Assembly: GCA_019671135.1 (NCBI GenBank)
Contig: JAHRHY010000001.1
Coordinates: forward strand, 2,356,001 to 2,420,000
From: Linnemannia hyalina
Lineage: Eukaryota; Mortierellomycota; Mortierellomycetes; Mortierellales; Mortierellaceae
Direction of reading: 5' to 3'
Length of the DNA: 64,000 nt
In this document: positions 35,225-44,788 of the stretch, in pieces
Numbering within the stretch: position 1 is the first letter of the stretch
How the letters are laid out: each line of letters starts with the position of its first letter
Made by a program: the position numbers and the translations under genes
Notes under the pieces: generated by a model
Told to the model about the DNA's origin: nothing
What the model saw: only the letters and a program-made list of their open reading frames with translations
Database searches by the model: none

Positions 35225-38200
35225 ATGACACTCCACCAACGATTCCGTCTCGGCGACATTGTCGAATGCCTCGCTGTCTGTCAGGACAAGGGCGGTCTGC
35301 TCTACAGTCGACTCGATGATGTCCAAGAGACTTTCCCCGGAGCTATCCGATTTAAGTTAGGCACAGTCACCATCAACTTTCTCACCGACGACAATTGCGA
35401 CAAGTACGTGACAAACGAAAAGAGCAGACCGACCAACGCTTTGCATAGAAGGAACGATGTTGATGGCAAAAGAACTAACAATTCATCTTGTGCGTTGTAT
35501 AGGTACGAACCCAAAAGGATTGCCTACCAACCGGGCCTCATAATAGACGTCGTCTGCGCTGCTCCTGTGTCTGCTGACTCTGCTCACTCTGTCGATGCCT
35601 CCCTCAGCACTGTTGTTGGTTCCTCTGCAGGGGTCGTGTACAACAAACGGCATGAAACCATGCACACCACTACGCCTCACACTTGCCCCACACCCGTGGC
35701 ATCGCCCAGGGGCAACCTTTTCGAATGTTCCTCCTCGAAGGGTCAATTGCTCTCAACCGACCACACAGTGTCGAATCTTTCGTTACGCCCTCTCACACCC
35801 GCCCGCCAAAACGCCTCCATCCACCTTCCTTCGTCCGGATATCTTCCACGGCACAATGTATCCTTGGCCCGCCCTATAGCCGCACTTTCATCCATCGATT
35901 CAAGTATCGCCAACCTCCAGCTCCAGCTCGAACGATCAACCAACCGGCAGTCAATCCATCATCGACAGCTCCTGGAGCAACTCATCCAAATGGTTGCACA
36001 CCAGAATAAGTTGGTCGCTCAGCAGAACGAAATGCTTCGAGAACAGGCAGCGTCAAAAGAGAGAGAGGAGAAGATGTTGGCGGATCTCGAGGCGGCCAAG
36101 GAGCGGGACCAGGAACTACACAGGATGCAACAACAAACCATCGACCGGCTCGTTATCGCCCAGCAACGTGTTGATGCTATCCTGGTCCAGAATTATGAGC
36201 TGCATGAATACCCGATCCCGCGGCTGTTTGTCATCTTGCCGGACTCGTACGAGAATTGGGATCCGCGCAACTTCTTGAATGAGAGGTTTCGGCTGTTCTT
36301 CCTTTGTGAATGCGGCGAGGATTGTGGATCGGAGATAAGCCATGGGGTCACCTCAAGTCAGCTCGCCATCATCGCCCCCGATACCCCAGTTTCTCCCATC
36401 CGCGTCAGGAACCGCATCCATCTGGCCAGGCACGAGGGATATGAACTCTCGCGGCCTACCGAGTTCTTTGACCGCTACGGCCCGTACGTGCTTGGGACGC
36501 TCAAGATCCTGAAACATTGCCTCGCGGTGGCGACCGTGGTGGCTCCAGTAGTGACCCTGGTGGACGGTGGCGTGAAGGATGTCATGGGTGGGATCAAGTC
36601 GATCTCCGTGAACACAATGAAGGCGGTAGACATGTCGATCAACTTTCTGGAGAAGCAGCTGGATGATGGTGGTGCATCAGATGGTTTCTCGGGAACAGGA
36701 TCTGATAGACAGAATACCGACGACATGTTTGAGAGCCTTGCTGCACTTGAGGGAGCAGATCTTCGACGCCTGGACACGTTATTGCGGAACAACGACCAAG
36801 ACAAGATTCTCGGCAACCTGTACAGGATCACGACTGACCAGGGACATGTCAAGTGGGTCTGCTTCCACCATTATAAGGAGACCTACCGCGACACTGCCCT
36901 GGCGTCGTTCGCCCAGTCTGTCGAAGTCGCTGGCGGAACTTATGACCCCCATTTCAGCAGGGTCACCATCAGCCTGACCTCCAGTACCGTCGCTAAGGAC
37001 TTTTTCAAGCGACTCGCCAGACAGGCTCCCGAAGTCGACAACTTGGACGTAACCCTCGCATGGGACTTTGGCTCTGCAGACTTGGTCAATCTTGTCAACA
37101 TGGTGGCCAAGTCGAACGTCAGGTCCATCACACTCGATCTTCAGGACGACCCAACCTCAAAGTCGGCTCTTGCCTCATTCCGACCTGGCAAGGGGCGATA
37201 CCATTCACTTCTCAGCCTCTTCTCCAATAAGAACATTCGCCGACTGCAGCTGTCCAACCTTCACCAGCTCGGAACCCGGACCTCGAACCTTCCCTCCAGC
37301 CTCGTCGCCCCATGGATGCAGAGCTTCCACTTTCACGGACAAGTCAATGACGAGGGTAGGGATCGCTTGACGAACATCTTGTCGCGCTGTCCCAGTCTTG
37401 TCGATCTCCGTCTCACTGGATCTCTATCCGAAGGGAATATAATGGACCCGAGTTTGCATCTTCAGATCTTTGGTTTGAAGAAGCTGCAACGACTGCATGT
37501 CACGGGCTGGTATCGAAACTGGCCAGAGACACCTGAGGCAAATATCTGGAAGGACGGGATGTCATTTCAGGAACTTGTCTGTACCATGGGAGCTCTGGAT
37601 CATAGCTTTGTGGAGGAGTCCATCCGGCGGTCGCACGAGATCCTGGAAGTCCTTGTTCTTTTTGACTTTTATTTCGACTACACTCCGATCGATTTGACAC
37701 CAAAGACGAATGGTAAATCTTCTGACAGGTGCTATTTTCCAAGACTGACCCATCTGGATCTTCAAGCTGGTTTGACGTGCGGCTCACGGGAGTTCTTGTT
37801 GACAGCCTTGCCCCGACTGAACCTCGTTTACTTTGGATGCAGAGCCGATGCGGGATCGCTTCTCCGTCACATCAATCTTGCATCGTTGAAATCACTCTCT
37901 GTCGATGAAATGCTTTCTAATAATTTCAGGCTACTTAAGGAAGCGATACGGGGACTGGGAGGGGAGTGTCAGATCGAATCCCTGAATGTCGACGGCATCG
38001 ACTACTTTTACGAAGACCTCTCCGATATCCTCAAGATGCTCCGGCTGAAGCGGCTCTTCCTGAGCAGAGCATCCGCGAGCGCCATGGTCTACTTATTCCG
38101 GCGTATCAACCTGCCCAGCCTGCAGACAATATCTCTCTATGGGTCAGAGTACTTGCCAGAGGCGGAATACGCCCTTGCTCAAAGGAGAAAGGAAGAGTCT

Positions 38201-38368
38201 GTTGACGCCTGGGCTTGGAGGGGGTACGTGCCTGGAGGTGGCAGGGGTGCCGTTGCGGATAGAGCATTGTCCCCACCTCTACTTGATTGTCGGGTCCAGA
38301 ACGTTGGGGGCGAATGGAAACATCATTTTCAGTTCTTGCAGCCCATTCTTCCGAAATATTCATATTGA
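35225..38368 (+). CDS. Coiled-coil/LRR receptor-like protein, paralogue 1 (1014 aa)
   Basis: Exons 35225-35403 and 35503-38368 (phase-2, 99-nt intron) give 1014 aa. The intron matches in position that of the paralogue at 44789-47906. Residues 1-90 form a compact module (RFRLGDIVECLAV, VQETFPGAIRFK, YEPKRIAY) shared with the paralogue. A variable Ser/Thr linker follows, then a coiled coil at about 195-285. Next come the conserved ELHEYPIPRLFVILP (about 285-300), FRLFFLCECGED (about 320), HEGYELSRPTEFFDRYG and a hydrophobic segment VLGTLKILKHCLAVATVVAP (about 385-405). GHVKWVCFHHY starts a second conserved domain, and from about 600 leucine-rich repeats run to the end. I know this combination from Mortierella and relatives as an expanded family of unknown function. 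The layout recalls intracellular receptors, but no nucleotide-binding P-loop was seen. The F-box gene at 38471 starts only 102 bases after the stop. Confidence 0.85.
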   Translation: MTLHQRFRLGDIVECLAVCQDKGGLLYSRLDDVQETFPGAIRFKLGTVTINFLTDDNCDKYVTNEKSRPTNALHRRNDVDGKRTNNSSCALYRYEPKRIAYQPGLIIDVVCAAPVSADSAHSVDASLSTVVGSSAGVVYNKRHETMHTTTPHTCPTPVASPRGNLFECSSSKGQLLSTDHTVSNLSLRPLTPARQNASIHLPSSGYLPRHNVSLARPIAALSSIDSSIANLQLQLERSTNRQSIHHRQLLEQLIQMVAHQNKLVAQQNEMLREQAASKEREEKMLADLEAAKERDQELHRMQQQTIDRLVIAQQRVDAILVQNYELHEYPIPRLFVILPDSYENWDPRNFLNERFRLFFLCECGEDCGSEISHGVTSSQLAIIAPDTPVSPIRVRNRIHLARHEGYELSRPTEFFDRYGPYVLGTLKILKHCLAVATVVAPVVTLVDGGVKDVMGGIKSISVNTMKAVDMSINFLEKQLDDGGASDGFSGTGSDRQNTDDMFESLAALEGADLRRLDTLLRNNDQDKILGNLYRITTDQGHVKWVCFHHYKETYRDTALASFAQSVEVAGGTYDPHFSRVTISLTSSTVAKDFFKRLARQAPEVDNLDVTLAWDFGSADLVNLVNMVAKSNVRSITLDLQDDPTSKSALASFRPGKGRYHSLLSLFSNKNIRRLQLSNLHQLGTRTSNLPSSLVAPWMQSFHFHGQVNDEGRDRLTNILSRCPSLVDLRLTGSLSEGNIMDPSLHLQIFGLKKLQRLHVTGWYRNWPETPEANIWKDGMSFQELVCTMGALDHSFVEESIRRSHEILEVLVLFDFYFDYTPIDLTPKTNGKSSDRCYFPRLTHLDLQAGLTCGSREFLLTALPRLNLVYFGCRADAGSLLRHINLASLKSLSVDEMLSNNFRLLKEAIRGLGGECQIESLNVDGIDYFYEDLSDILKMLRLKRLFLSRASASAMVYLFRRINLPSLQTISLYGSEYLPEAEYALAQRRKEESVDAWAWRGYVPGGGRGAVADRALSPPLLDCRVQNVGGEWKHHFQFLQPILPKYSY
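37034..37513 (+). repeat. 480-nt near-identical block shared with the inverted paralogue
   Basis: Coding for VDNLDVTLAW through LQRLHVTGWY. By eye it differs at only about eight positions from the reverse complement of 45671-46150, and the proteins differ at one residue (Leu/Val). Sequence on the 3' side (after the GWY codons) diverges much more. The two blocks form an inverted repeat about 8 kb apart. Confidence 0.85.
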
Positions 38369-38470
38369 CCGTTTTGTTTTATTTGCGCATTGTGATCCAT
38401 CTGAAAATGGTGTTCTGTTGTGTGTGGCCTTCTGTCTTAATTTCTCTTTTCGCCCACCCTCGCCTCAAGA

Positions 38471-40165
38471 ATGATGACTTCTCAACAAGGCCCCCAAGCA
38501 TCACCTCGAGCACCACCACATGTTGACATCGCAATGTGTCTCCCTCCAGAACTCATCTACATTCTCGGCCAGTTCCTCACCGGACCCTCCCTCCTCGCAT
38601 CCCTCCAACTCAACAAACACTGGCACCGCTCCCTCCTACCCATTCTCTGGGCTTCCATCTCCAAGTCCCAATGGCATCACCCCGCCTTCCCCATCCAACA
38701 GCTCTCCAAGAGCTTCAAGGGCGATGACCTCCCTGCTTCGCTCAGTCTTGTCCGGGAACTGGAATGGCTTTGCAACCTCGCTCTCAAGGAACCCTTATTC
38801 TCTTATGGTACTTCCACGGTTGACGAGACCCCTTGGCCTTTTATTTCGACAAGGTTACAGCTATCGGGACAAGTCCTCACACGGATTCTTGAGGCTACAC
38901 CCAACTTGACGACACTATCGCTGACTTTTAAGCACACTGGACCGCATGTCAAGCTCTTTGATGCCATTCGACAATTGAGGAACTTGAGGTGTCTGTCGAT
39001 GGATATCGCTATGCCAAGTACAGGACCCCTGTTACTGGACAATTTTTACCCGATCTTCTCCCAACTGGAGGAATTGTCTATCGCCGGGAATTGGTATCAC
39101 TATACGGCATCTCAGGTATCTTCGACTCCCTCTTCGACTACTACTGTACCTGGCTCGACAACAACGTCCACAGCACCAGGACTGGATCAACCCTGGAGGG
39201 TGAGGAAACTGAGAACCTCGGTCGAGACGCTGAGCATGCTACACAAATGCCCCCACCTGGTCTCTCTCGCATTGGAACACGTCCCACTCTTTGCCGGATC
39301 CATTGCCAACCGTCCCTACTCGCTACGCCACATCTTGATGTGCCCCAACATCCAGGAGCTCAGTATCACGTGGTGGACTGGGTGTGATGAGGTTAAAGAT
39401 CTGGTCGAGACTTTGTTGTCACTGACGCATCTTCGGACACTGGAGTATTGTGTATCCCACCTGGAGCATTTGCAGTTCTTGGTACCCCTACTCCCTCACC
39501 AGCGACTACCGCCGCCAGTTCTTTGTCAGATGCATGGCGAGGACGAGGAGTATCGGCGCCTACCGTTGGCGGTGCCTACACTAGAACACATTACCATCAA
39601 GAACGCCCATGTCGACAACAGCCAAGAAGAAGAAGAATTTGAACGCCTGGTCCCGGAAATTCTTAAAACCCGACCCCTCCTCAAAACATTCACCCTGCCT
39701 TCTTGCTCAATCAACCCCAGGACTTTCTTCCCGCAACCCGGCAAAGAAACAGACGACAAATGGGCATGCACAGGACTGGAAAAACTGGCCTTTCGACTAC
39801 CATGGACGATCCAAGGCGAGAGCAAGGAGCAGATCCGGCAGGAAGTTTGGAGACCCATGTACCGCCAACTTGGAAAGATGAAAAGCTTAACGTCGTTGAC
39901 GATCTGGGGGAAGCTCATCGACATGAGCCCGGAGGCTGGGATCTCACAACTGGCAGGAGCAGTGGAGTTGGAGCGGTTGGCAATCAAGGACGCTCATTCA
40001 TGGGTAACAGACCGCGAGGGGATGATGAGTCTGGTTCGGGTGCTGGGACCAAAAATGAATCTGTTGCATCTTACCCGTTTTCGACCGGGTGATTTAGAGT
40101 TGTTGAGGGAGTGTCTTCAGGACGCTGGGCGGTCAGATATCGTACTCCGAGAAAATATGACCTAA
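38471..40165 (+). CDS. F-box protein, family B (564 aa)
   Basis: Single exon, 564 aa, starting with two adjacent Met codons at 38471 and 38474. The F-box spans about residues 24-64 (LPPELIYILGQFLTGPSLLASLQLNKHWHRSLLPILW), followed by the family-B motif WHHPAFPIQQL. A Ser/Thr-rich insertion lies near residues 215-240, within leucine-rich repeats. It is the closest relative of the gene at 20515-22179. It begins 102 bases after the stop of the coiled-coil/LRR gene on the same strand, an unusually tight spacing that could allow shared control or read-through transcription. The frame is intact. Predicted SCF substrate receptor. Confidence 0.85.
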   Translation: MMTSQQGPQASPRAPPHVDIAMCLPPELIYILGQFLTGPSLLASLQLNKHWHRSLLPILWASISKSQWHHPAFPIQQLSKSFKGDDLPASLSLVRELEWLCNLALKEPLFSYGTSTVDETPWPFISTRLQLSGQVLTRILEATPNLTTLSLTFKHTGPHVKLFDAIRQLRNLRCLSMDIAMPSTGPLLLDNFYPIFSQLEELSIAGNWYHYTASQVSSTPSSTTTVPGSTTTSTAPGLDQPWRVRKLRTSVETLSMLHKCPHLVSLALEHVPLFAGSIANRPYSLRHILMCPNIQELSITWWTGCDEVKDLVETLLSLTHLRTLEYCVSHLEHLQFLVPLLPHQRLPPPVLCQMHGEDEEYRRLPLAVPTLEHITIKNAHVDNSQEEEEFERLVPEILKTRPLLKTFTLPSCSINPRTFFPQPGKETDDKWACTGLEKLAFRLPWTIQGESKEQIRQEVWRPMYRQLGKMKSLTSLTIWGKLIDMSPEAGISQLAGAVELERLAIKDAHSWVTDREGMMSLVRVLGPKMNLLHLTRFRPGDLELLRECLQDAGRSDIVLRENMT

Positions 40166-40542
40166 ATGAATACATAAATGTGTATAGTTCTTTCATCATG
40201 TCAACGGAATCAGACCCATGAGAAGCCATGTACAGTAGCTGGTGCCCTTTCTCCAGTTCTTGTTAAGAAACCTACAGAAAAAGATAAATATGAAAAAAAA
40301 CAAGGATAAAAAACAATCGAAAAAGGAGTAACAATGCAAACAAACTGATGTGGATATCGCTTACCTACTGACCTATTTCCACATCTGTGTGAAAACGCCA
40401 TTGAATGGACACTGATACATCCCCCTGCCATTGATCAGTGTTCAGCGATCAAGTAAAAATACCCTTTGAGATGAACACGATCAGTCTCTTTGATCTGTCG
40501 CTTACATAGAACACACACTCAAACACGCACAACTCATCCAAC

Positions 40543-41150
40543 ATGGATCCACCACCAATAACCTCAATCACTGACACGTTCATACCACCTCTCTCGCAGT
40601 CTCGCTCAGCATCACTCTCCCTTCCACCAACAAGAGTCCAACGCCGTCTTCGTCCTCATCCTGAGCAACATATATGTCTGGAACTCCCCGAGATCCTCAT
40701 CATGTTTGCATCTTCGTCATCAGACCTCTTGGACATGAAGTTGCTGGCCTTGAAGGACAACGCTACGTACCTTATCACATAATGCTTTTTTGAGAGCCAC
40801 TACGAGGGCAAGAGGCTATACAGGGCACCGGAGTACAGACTCTCAAGACGCGACGGATCAAGATGCCATTGATCACCCAGCCGCTCTCGGTCACTCAGGC
40901 TGTTGAAAAAAAGGCTTGAAGAGCAAGAAAGGCCTGAAGACGAGGAGCCCTTTATCCCTGAACCCGACCCTACAGCATATCTCTCGGGAGTCGAGCAAGT
41001 TTTGGACGATCTTGAGAACCTGGGCTTGATACGAGATACTGAGGTCATCATCTGATGGATGCAGTGGAATAAATTCCACATCTTGCCTGGGCTCAAGCGA
41101 CTTTCCCCTGGATTCGAAATCCCCTTCAGCGACCCAAAGAAGAGATTCGA
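40543..41150 (+). pseudogene. Internally deleted family-A F-box relic
   Basis: An N-terminal piece (HICLELPEILIMFASSSSDLL, ending at a stop at 40780-40782) is followed in another frame by a C-terminal piece (YLSGVEQVLDDLENLGLIRD up to about 41055). It reads like the two ends of a family-A F-box gene with the roughly 500-residue middle lost. A/T runs near 40900 and 41310 mark slippage-prone sites. Probably non-functional. Confidence 0.55.
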
Positions 41151-41459
41151 CGATTATTTTATTTTCCTTTGCCTATCGACCCACATGCAGCCTACTATTA
41201 GTTTTCTTTCTTTGTTGAGATCCCCTTGGCTGGAAACCTTTTCATCATTCACGTCTTTTTCTTTTTTCCTCGCAGCATTCGAGCACAACCCCCTACTGTC
41301 GCAACCGGAAAAAAAAAACATGCAAGCTTGTGAAAGGAACGTGTTGGTCTGTTAGATTCGAAATGTCAAGGTGTGGATTTATTTTTTCGTCTTCTGTGGT
41401 AAAAACTAGGTAAAAATGAATGTTGATCCTGTACTCATGTCCCTCGAGGTAGGCTTGGA
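41151..41459. other. Spacer, no gene seen
   Basis: Short stretch between an F-box relic and a convergent truncated F-box gene. No coding region is supported. Confidence 0.4.
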
Positions 41460-42353
41460 TCACAAAAGATCGATGATTGCCCAAGTCGACCACCTGCAAC
41501 TAGATCCCGTCCCCCCTTGCAAGAGGTGAGGCTGGAGAGGCGTGCCGTCGTTATGGCGAACAAGGAATTCATATCTAATCCCTCGCGAGGCCGAGTGCAG
41601 TTTCAGACACACAAGGCTGTTCGGCGCCTGAAGCATATTAGAGACTCGACGCCAAAGGGCACCCTTCTTTCCCTTCATCGAGAAGGTCGGCGGCAAGATA
41701 TTCAAATGGGTTAGCTCTGGGCAGTGGCGGGCAAGATGAATGTCAATTGGATCGACTGTCAAGCTCTTGAGCTTCCAGGACGCTCCACCAGGCAAAGAGT
41801 CGCGGGTATTCTTCTCGTGGTAGTAGAAATTTCCTCTCAGACAGAGCTCCTCTTGGCGGGCCAACAGTGGGAAGATTGTCTCGATATCGATCCATTTGTA
41901 GCCGCTGTACAAGCTGAGGTCGAGTCGGGTAAGTTTTTTGAGGGAAAGCATGGCGCTTATCAGACTGGGGGGGAAGCCAGACAAGTCGGTACAGAGGGTA
42001 AGTGAGGTTAAGTTTGGAGCCATCGCGAGGAAGGATATGATTTGGGAGGGGAGGATCTGAGGACGGAGGTTGGTTGACCCATTTGGTCTGACAAAGTACG
42101 TGTTGCTATGCCACTCGAAGGATTGGAGGTGTTGGAAGCATGAATGAAGAGCTTGGTCCTCATGATTGGTGGTGGATCGTTCAATGGGGAAGTTGATGTA
42201 GTGCCAGTCGTTTTTCGTGATAGTGGTCCAAACAAAGGGCGCGAGAACGATGGACCATTCGCGACAGACGCGGAGAGCAGCAAGGGTGGTTGGCCTGTCG
42301 AGGTGTCGGGCGATGGCGAGTATAATCTCCGTGGGGAAGGTAGGCAGAGACAT
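41460..42353 (-). CDS. Truncated F-box protein, family B (297 aa)
   Basis: Open frame from ATG 42353 (MSLPTFPTEI) to a stop at 41460, 297 aa, about half the length of the intact family-B genes at 20515 and 38471. The F-box is at about residues 3-45 (FPTEIILAIARHLDRPTTLAALRVCREWSIVLAPFVW), then NDWHYINFPIE as the family motif, then leucine-rich repeats up to about residue 260. The last 35 residues no longer resemble the family, so the 3' half has probably been lost. It could still encode a short adaptor. Calling it a gene rather than a relic is a judgement based only on the intact frame. Confidence 0.6.
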   Translation of the reverse strand: MSLPTFPTEIILAIARHLDRPTTLAALRVCREWSIVLAPFVWTTITKNDWHYINFPIERSTTNHEDQALHSCFQHLQSFEWHSNTYFVRPNGSTNLRPQILPSQIISFLAMAPNLTSLTLCTDLSGFPPSLISAMLSLKKLTRLDLSLYSGYKWIDIETIFPLLARQEELCLRGNFYYHEKNTRDSLPGGASWKLKSLTVDPIDIHLARHCPELTHLNILPPTFSMKGKKGALWRRVSNMLQAPNSLVCLKLHSASRGIRYEFLVRHNDGTPLQPHLLQGGTGSSCRWSTWAIIDLL

Positions 42354-42800
42354 GACTGTCGAATCCTTTCAGTGTTGGGTAGGTGGGCGGTAGTTGTGAC
42401 AGAAGTGGAGTAGGAAGAAAGAAAGAAGAGAAAAAGAAAGAAAAAATGTACGTGTTGAGCGAGTGAAGAGAATACATATACGGCCTGAAAAGACTTGCAC
42501 AAAGCTTTGCATTGATGCAATCGGCTCATGATTTTCTTTTTTGTTTGATCTTTTTCTTCCTTCAACATATGCAAAAACTCATTTCCACAATTGAAAATGA
42601 AAAAAGAAATCCACGCGTGGTTAATGCATTGTGCTGTGTGTAGTTCACCTCATCGCTTTAATACTCTTTTATATTTTTGTTAGAGAGATCAACGAGGAGC
42701 GGTGGACGGTAGACAATGTCCCCAAAATTAAAACGTGAAAGGTTGCGCGAAAAAAAATTATATGCATCTTGATGGATGTTTCAACAAAAGGATTTATATT
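42354..42800. other. Spacer, no gene seen
   Basis: A/T-rich spacer with purine runs near 42415-42445 upstream of the minus-strand truncated F-box gene. No coding region is supported. Confidence 0.45.
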
Positions 42801-43790
42801 TTATTCCATGGTCACATCTAGGTGATACACATAACCGTGTCTAGGCCTCAATCTAGGCTTGAACCACAACAATGCAAAAAACTTCCTGAGTCGACAATAA
42901 CGAGCGATAAAGACGGACCCCCACCAAGGAATGAGGCCTTTCATCGCCGCCGCGGGGATGATGGATTCTGAACATGAATATCTCCTTTCTCGTCGAGGAG
43001 TAGAGTCGCAAAACCATGAGCAGCTTGGTGTGTCAATCATGTTGTAGAAAAGACAATATACCATCTCCGTTACCCCTTCTTTCGTGAAAACATTGGCTGA
43101 GGAAGCTTCAGATGAGTCAGCTGTGAGCAGTAGTGAGCAAGGGAGATGTCGATCGGGTCGATTGTCAGCCGTTTGGTCGCCCATGATGTTCCATCCGGTA
43201 AAGGGTCAAGACTGCCCTTCTTGCAGCTAACAAAAGGCCCACAGAGACCTAACTCCTCGAGTCAATTTAACAGGGGAAGAAACTCTCGATGGGGGTAGGA
43301 AGCATATCAAAGGTCGGCGGCAGGTAGATGTCGAGAGTCTTAAGGCTTGGTAGTCCACGAATCACGTCACTGTCTGGTCCTTGAACCTCCATCCGAAGCG
43401 TGAGCGAAGCCAGCTTGACAGTCATGGATAAAAATTACACGAGTCTCAAGGGAAGGATCTGTAGGTTGAAGTACGGAGTGGCATTGACCGGACAGGAGGT
43501 GTTGTTATGCCATCCCAAGGATTGAGTTGTTGAAAGCATAAGCTGAAGGTTGGATCCAGGCCGGGGAAAGTATTCATTGATGAGAAAGTGCAAGTGGTGC
43601 CAGTTGTTTCTTGACAGTGGAATCATGCACTGGCCCGTGACTGCCAACTCCTTTGGTGGCGTTCTTCAGTGGTTTGGGCTAATTCTTGCCACCACATGTG
43701 AGAGGAGATCAGGTTCATTCCACCACAGACATGCATTCATTCGCCTCATTGAGCACCAAGGGCAACAAAAAAGCACATGAGATGCATTAC
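42801..43790 (-). pseudogene. Decayed family-B F-box gene
   Basis: Minus-strand pieces align in order with the neighbour at 41460-42353. NNWHHLHFLINEYFPRPGSN and WHNNTSCPVNATPYFNLQILP (about 43600-43435) correspond to NDWHYINFPIE and WHSNTYFVRPNGSTNLRPQILP. TSWATKRLTIDPIDIS (about 43190-43140) corresponds to ASWKLKSLTVDPIDIH. Stops and frame changes separate the pieces and the F-box start is lost. It is a paralogue of that neighbour in the same orientation. Confidence 0.7.
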
Positions 43791-44152
43791 AAGTAAGATT
43801 ATGCCTCTTTCTCTAGCTCAACTCTACTCACGCATTCGAACAAGTTGGGCTTCATTTTTTGATCACTGAACTCGAGTAATCAGACACACTCCACTAGCTC
43901 CTTTCGCTACAATGAGATCCCGCAGCAAACATCCTCTATATTCAGCTACCCTGATCGATGCAGGCGCCACTTGTCTCAAAACCTCAAGTCAGTGAAGACA
44001 ATGGAGGTGTATCATTTGCTCCGCACAACAAAATGCGTCCTTATATGGGTCTTTTTGGGAGGGAGAAAAAAGAAAAACGGCCGGGTGAGTTGGTCATGCA
44101 TGAATGAAAGCGTTTCGTTGACGACCTAGGTTAGAATTTCACGCTAGAGTTT
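43791..44152. other. Spacer, no gene seen
   Basis: AT-rich spacer without a recognisable gene. Confidence 0.4.
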
Positions 44153-44480
44153 CTATAAATTCCGAAATATTGTCGCTACCCTGTAAACACCCAATGCCGG
44201 GTGCGTTCTACTTGCACCACTTGATAGTCTTGTGATCTTTGTACTCTCGAAGCGATCCACTTTTTTTACAACCTTCCCAGTCGCACCGTCATAGTTATCA
44301 TACCACAGACCATGGATCTTCTTCAGCTTGAGCCAGAGATCGAGCATCCGCTTCACCTCCTCAATTCCGCATCCGGCGCGCCATCTGATATACCGTCAAC
44401 TCCTGCATCTCCCTCAGCCCAGTCAATTTCTTGAGCAGCAAGGGCCGTCAGTGCCGAAATAATGGGCTCGCTAAAGAACC
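44153..44480 (-). pseudogene. Possible C-terminal remnant of an F-box gene
   Basis: On the minus strand KRMLDLWLKLKKIHGLWYDN (about 44356-44295) resembles the WPKLK-hGL segment near the end of several F-box families. Upstream frames (SDGAPDAELRR / EEVKRM) fit only with a frame change. The evidence is one short motif in the right genomic context, so this is tentative. Confidence 0.35.
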
Positions 44481-44692
44481 TGGGGTTGCTTCAGATTACG
44501 AGAGCCATGGCGGTAGAGATCGACACGGGCTAATTTATTGGTCTGTCTGGGATTGTAGTTGTTAGCGTGTGGTCGTCATCTGGAGCTGCGGCCCGAGAAA
44601 GAGTTGTTCTTTCTCAGGCTAGCATCTGAATTGAGTGCTTGGCTTAAACTTGCAGTATAGGTTGATTCCTGTAAACAAACACCACAACATCT

Positions 44693-44723
<31 letters not shown>
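44693..44723. repeat. (CA)n microsatellite
   Basis: About fifteen CA dinucleotides lie just beyond the 3' end of the minus-strand coiled-coil/LRR gene. Confidence 0.95.
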
Positions 44724-44727
<4 letters not shown>

Positions 44728-44788
44728 GAGCAAAAAGAATAAGGAAACATTGTAATAGCATTGTGTAATTACGTACAGAAAAAAATGA

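Noticed and set aside
36480..36600. Possible nucleotide-binding (P-loop) site in the LRR protein
   Set aside because: I looked for GxxxxGK[ST] in both paralogues and found none. The glycine-containing DGGVKDVMGG segment does not fit.
35302..38363. Many medium-size frames antisense or out of frame to the LRR genes
   Set aside because: They are shadows of a long, C-ending-codon gene. The same shadows occur in the paralogue at 44789-47906.
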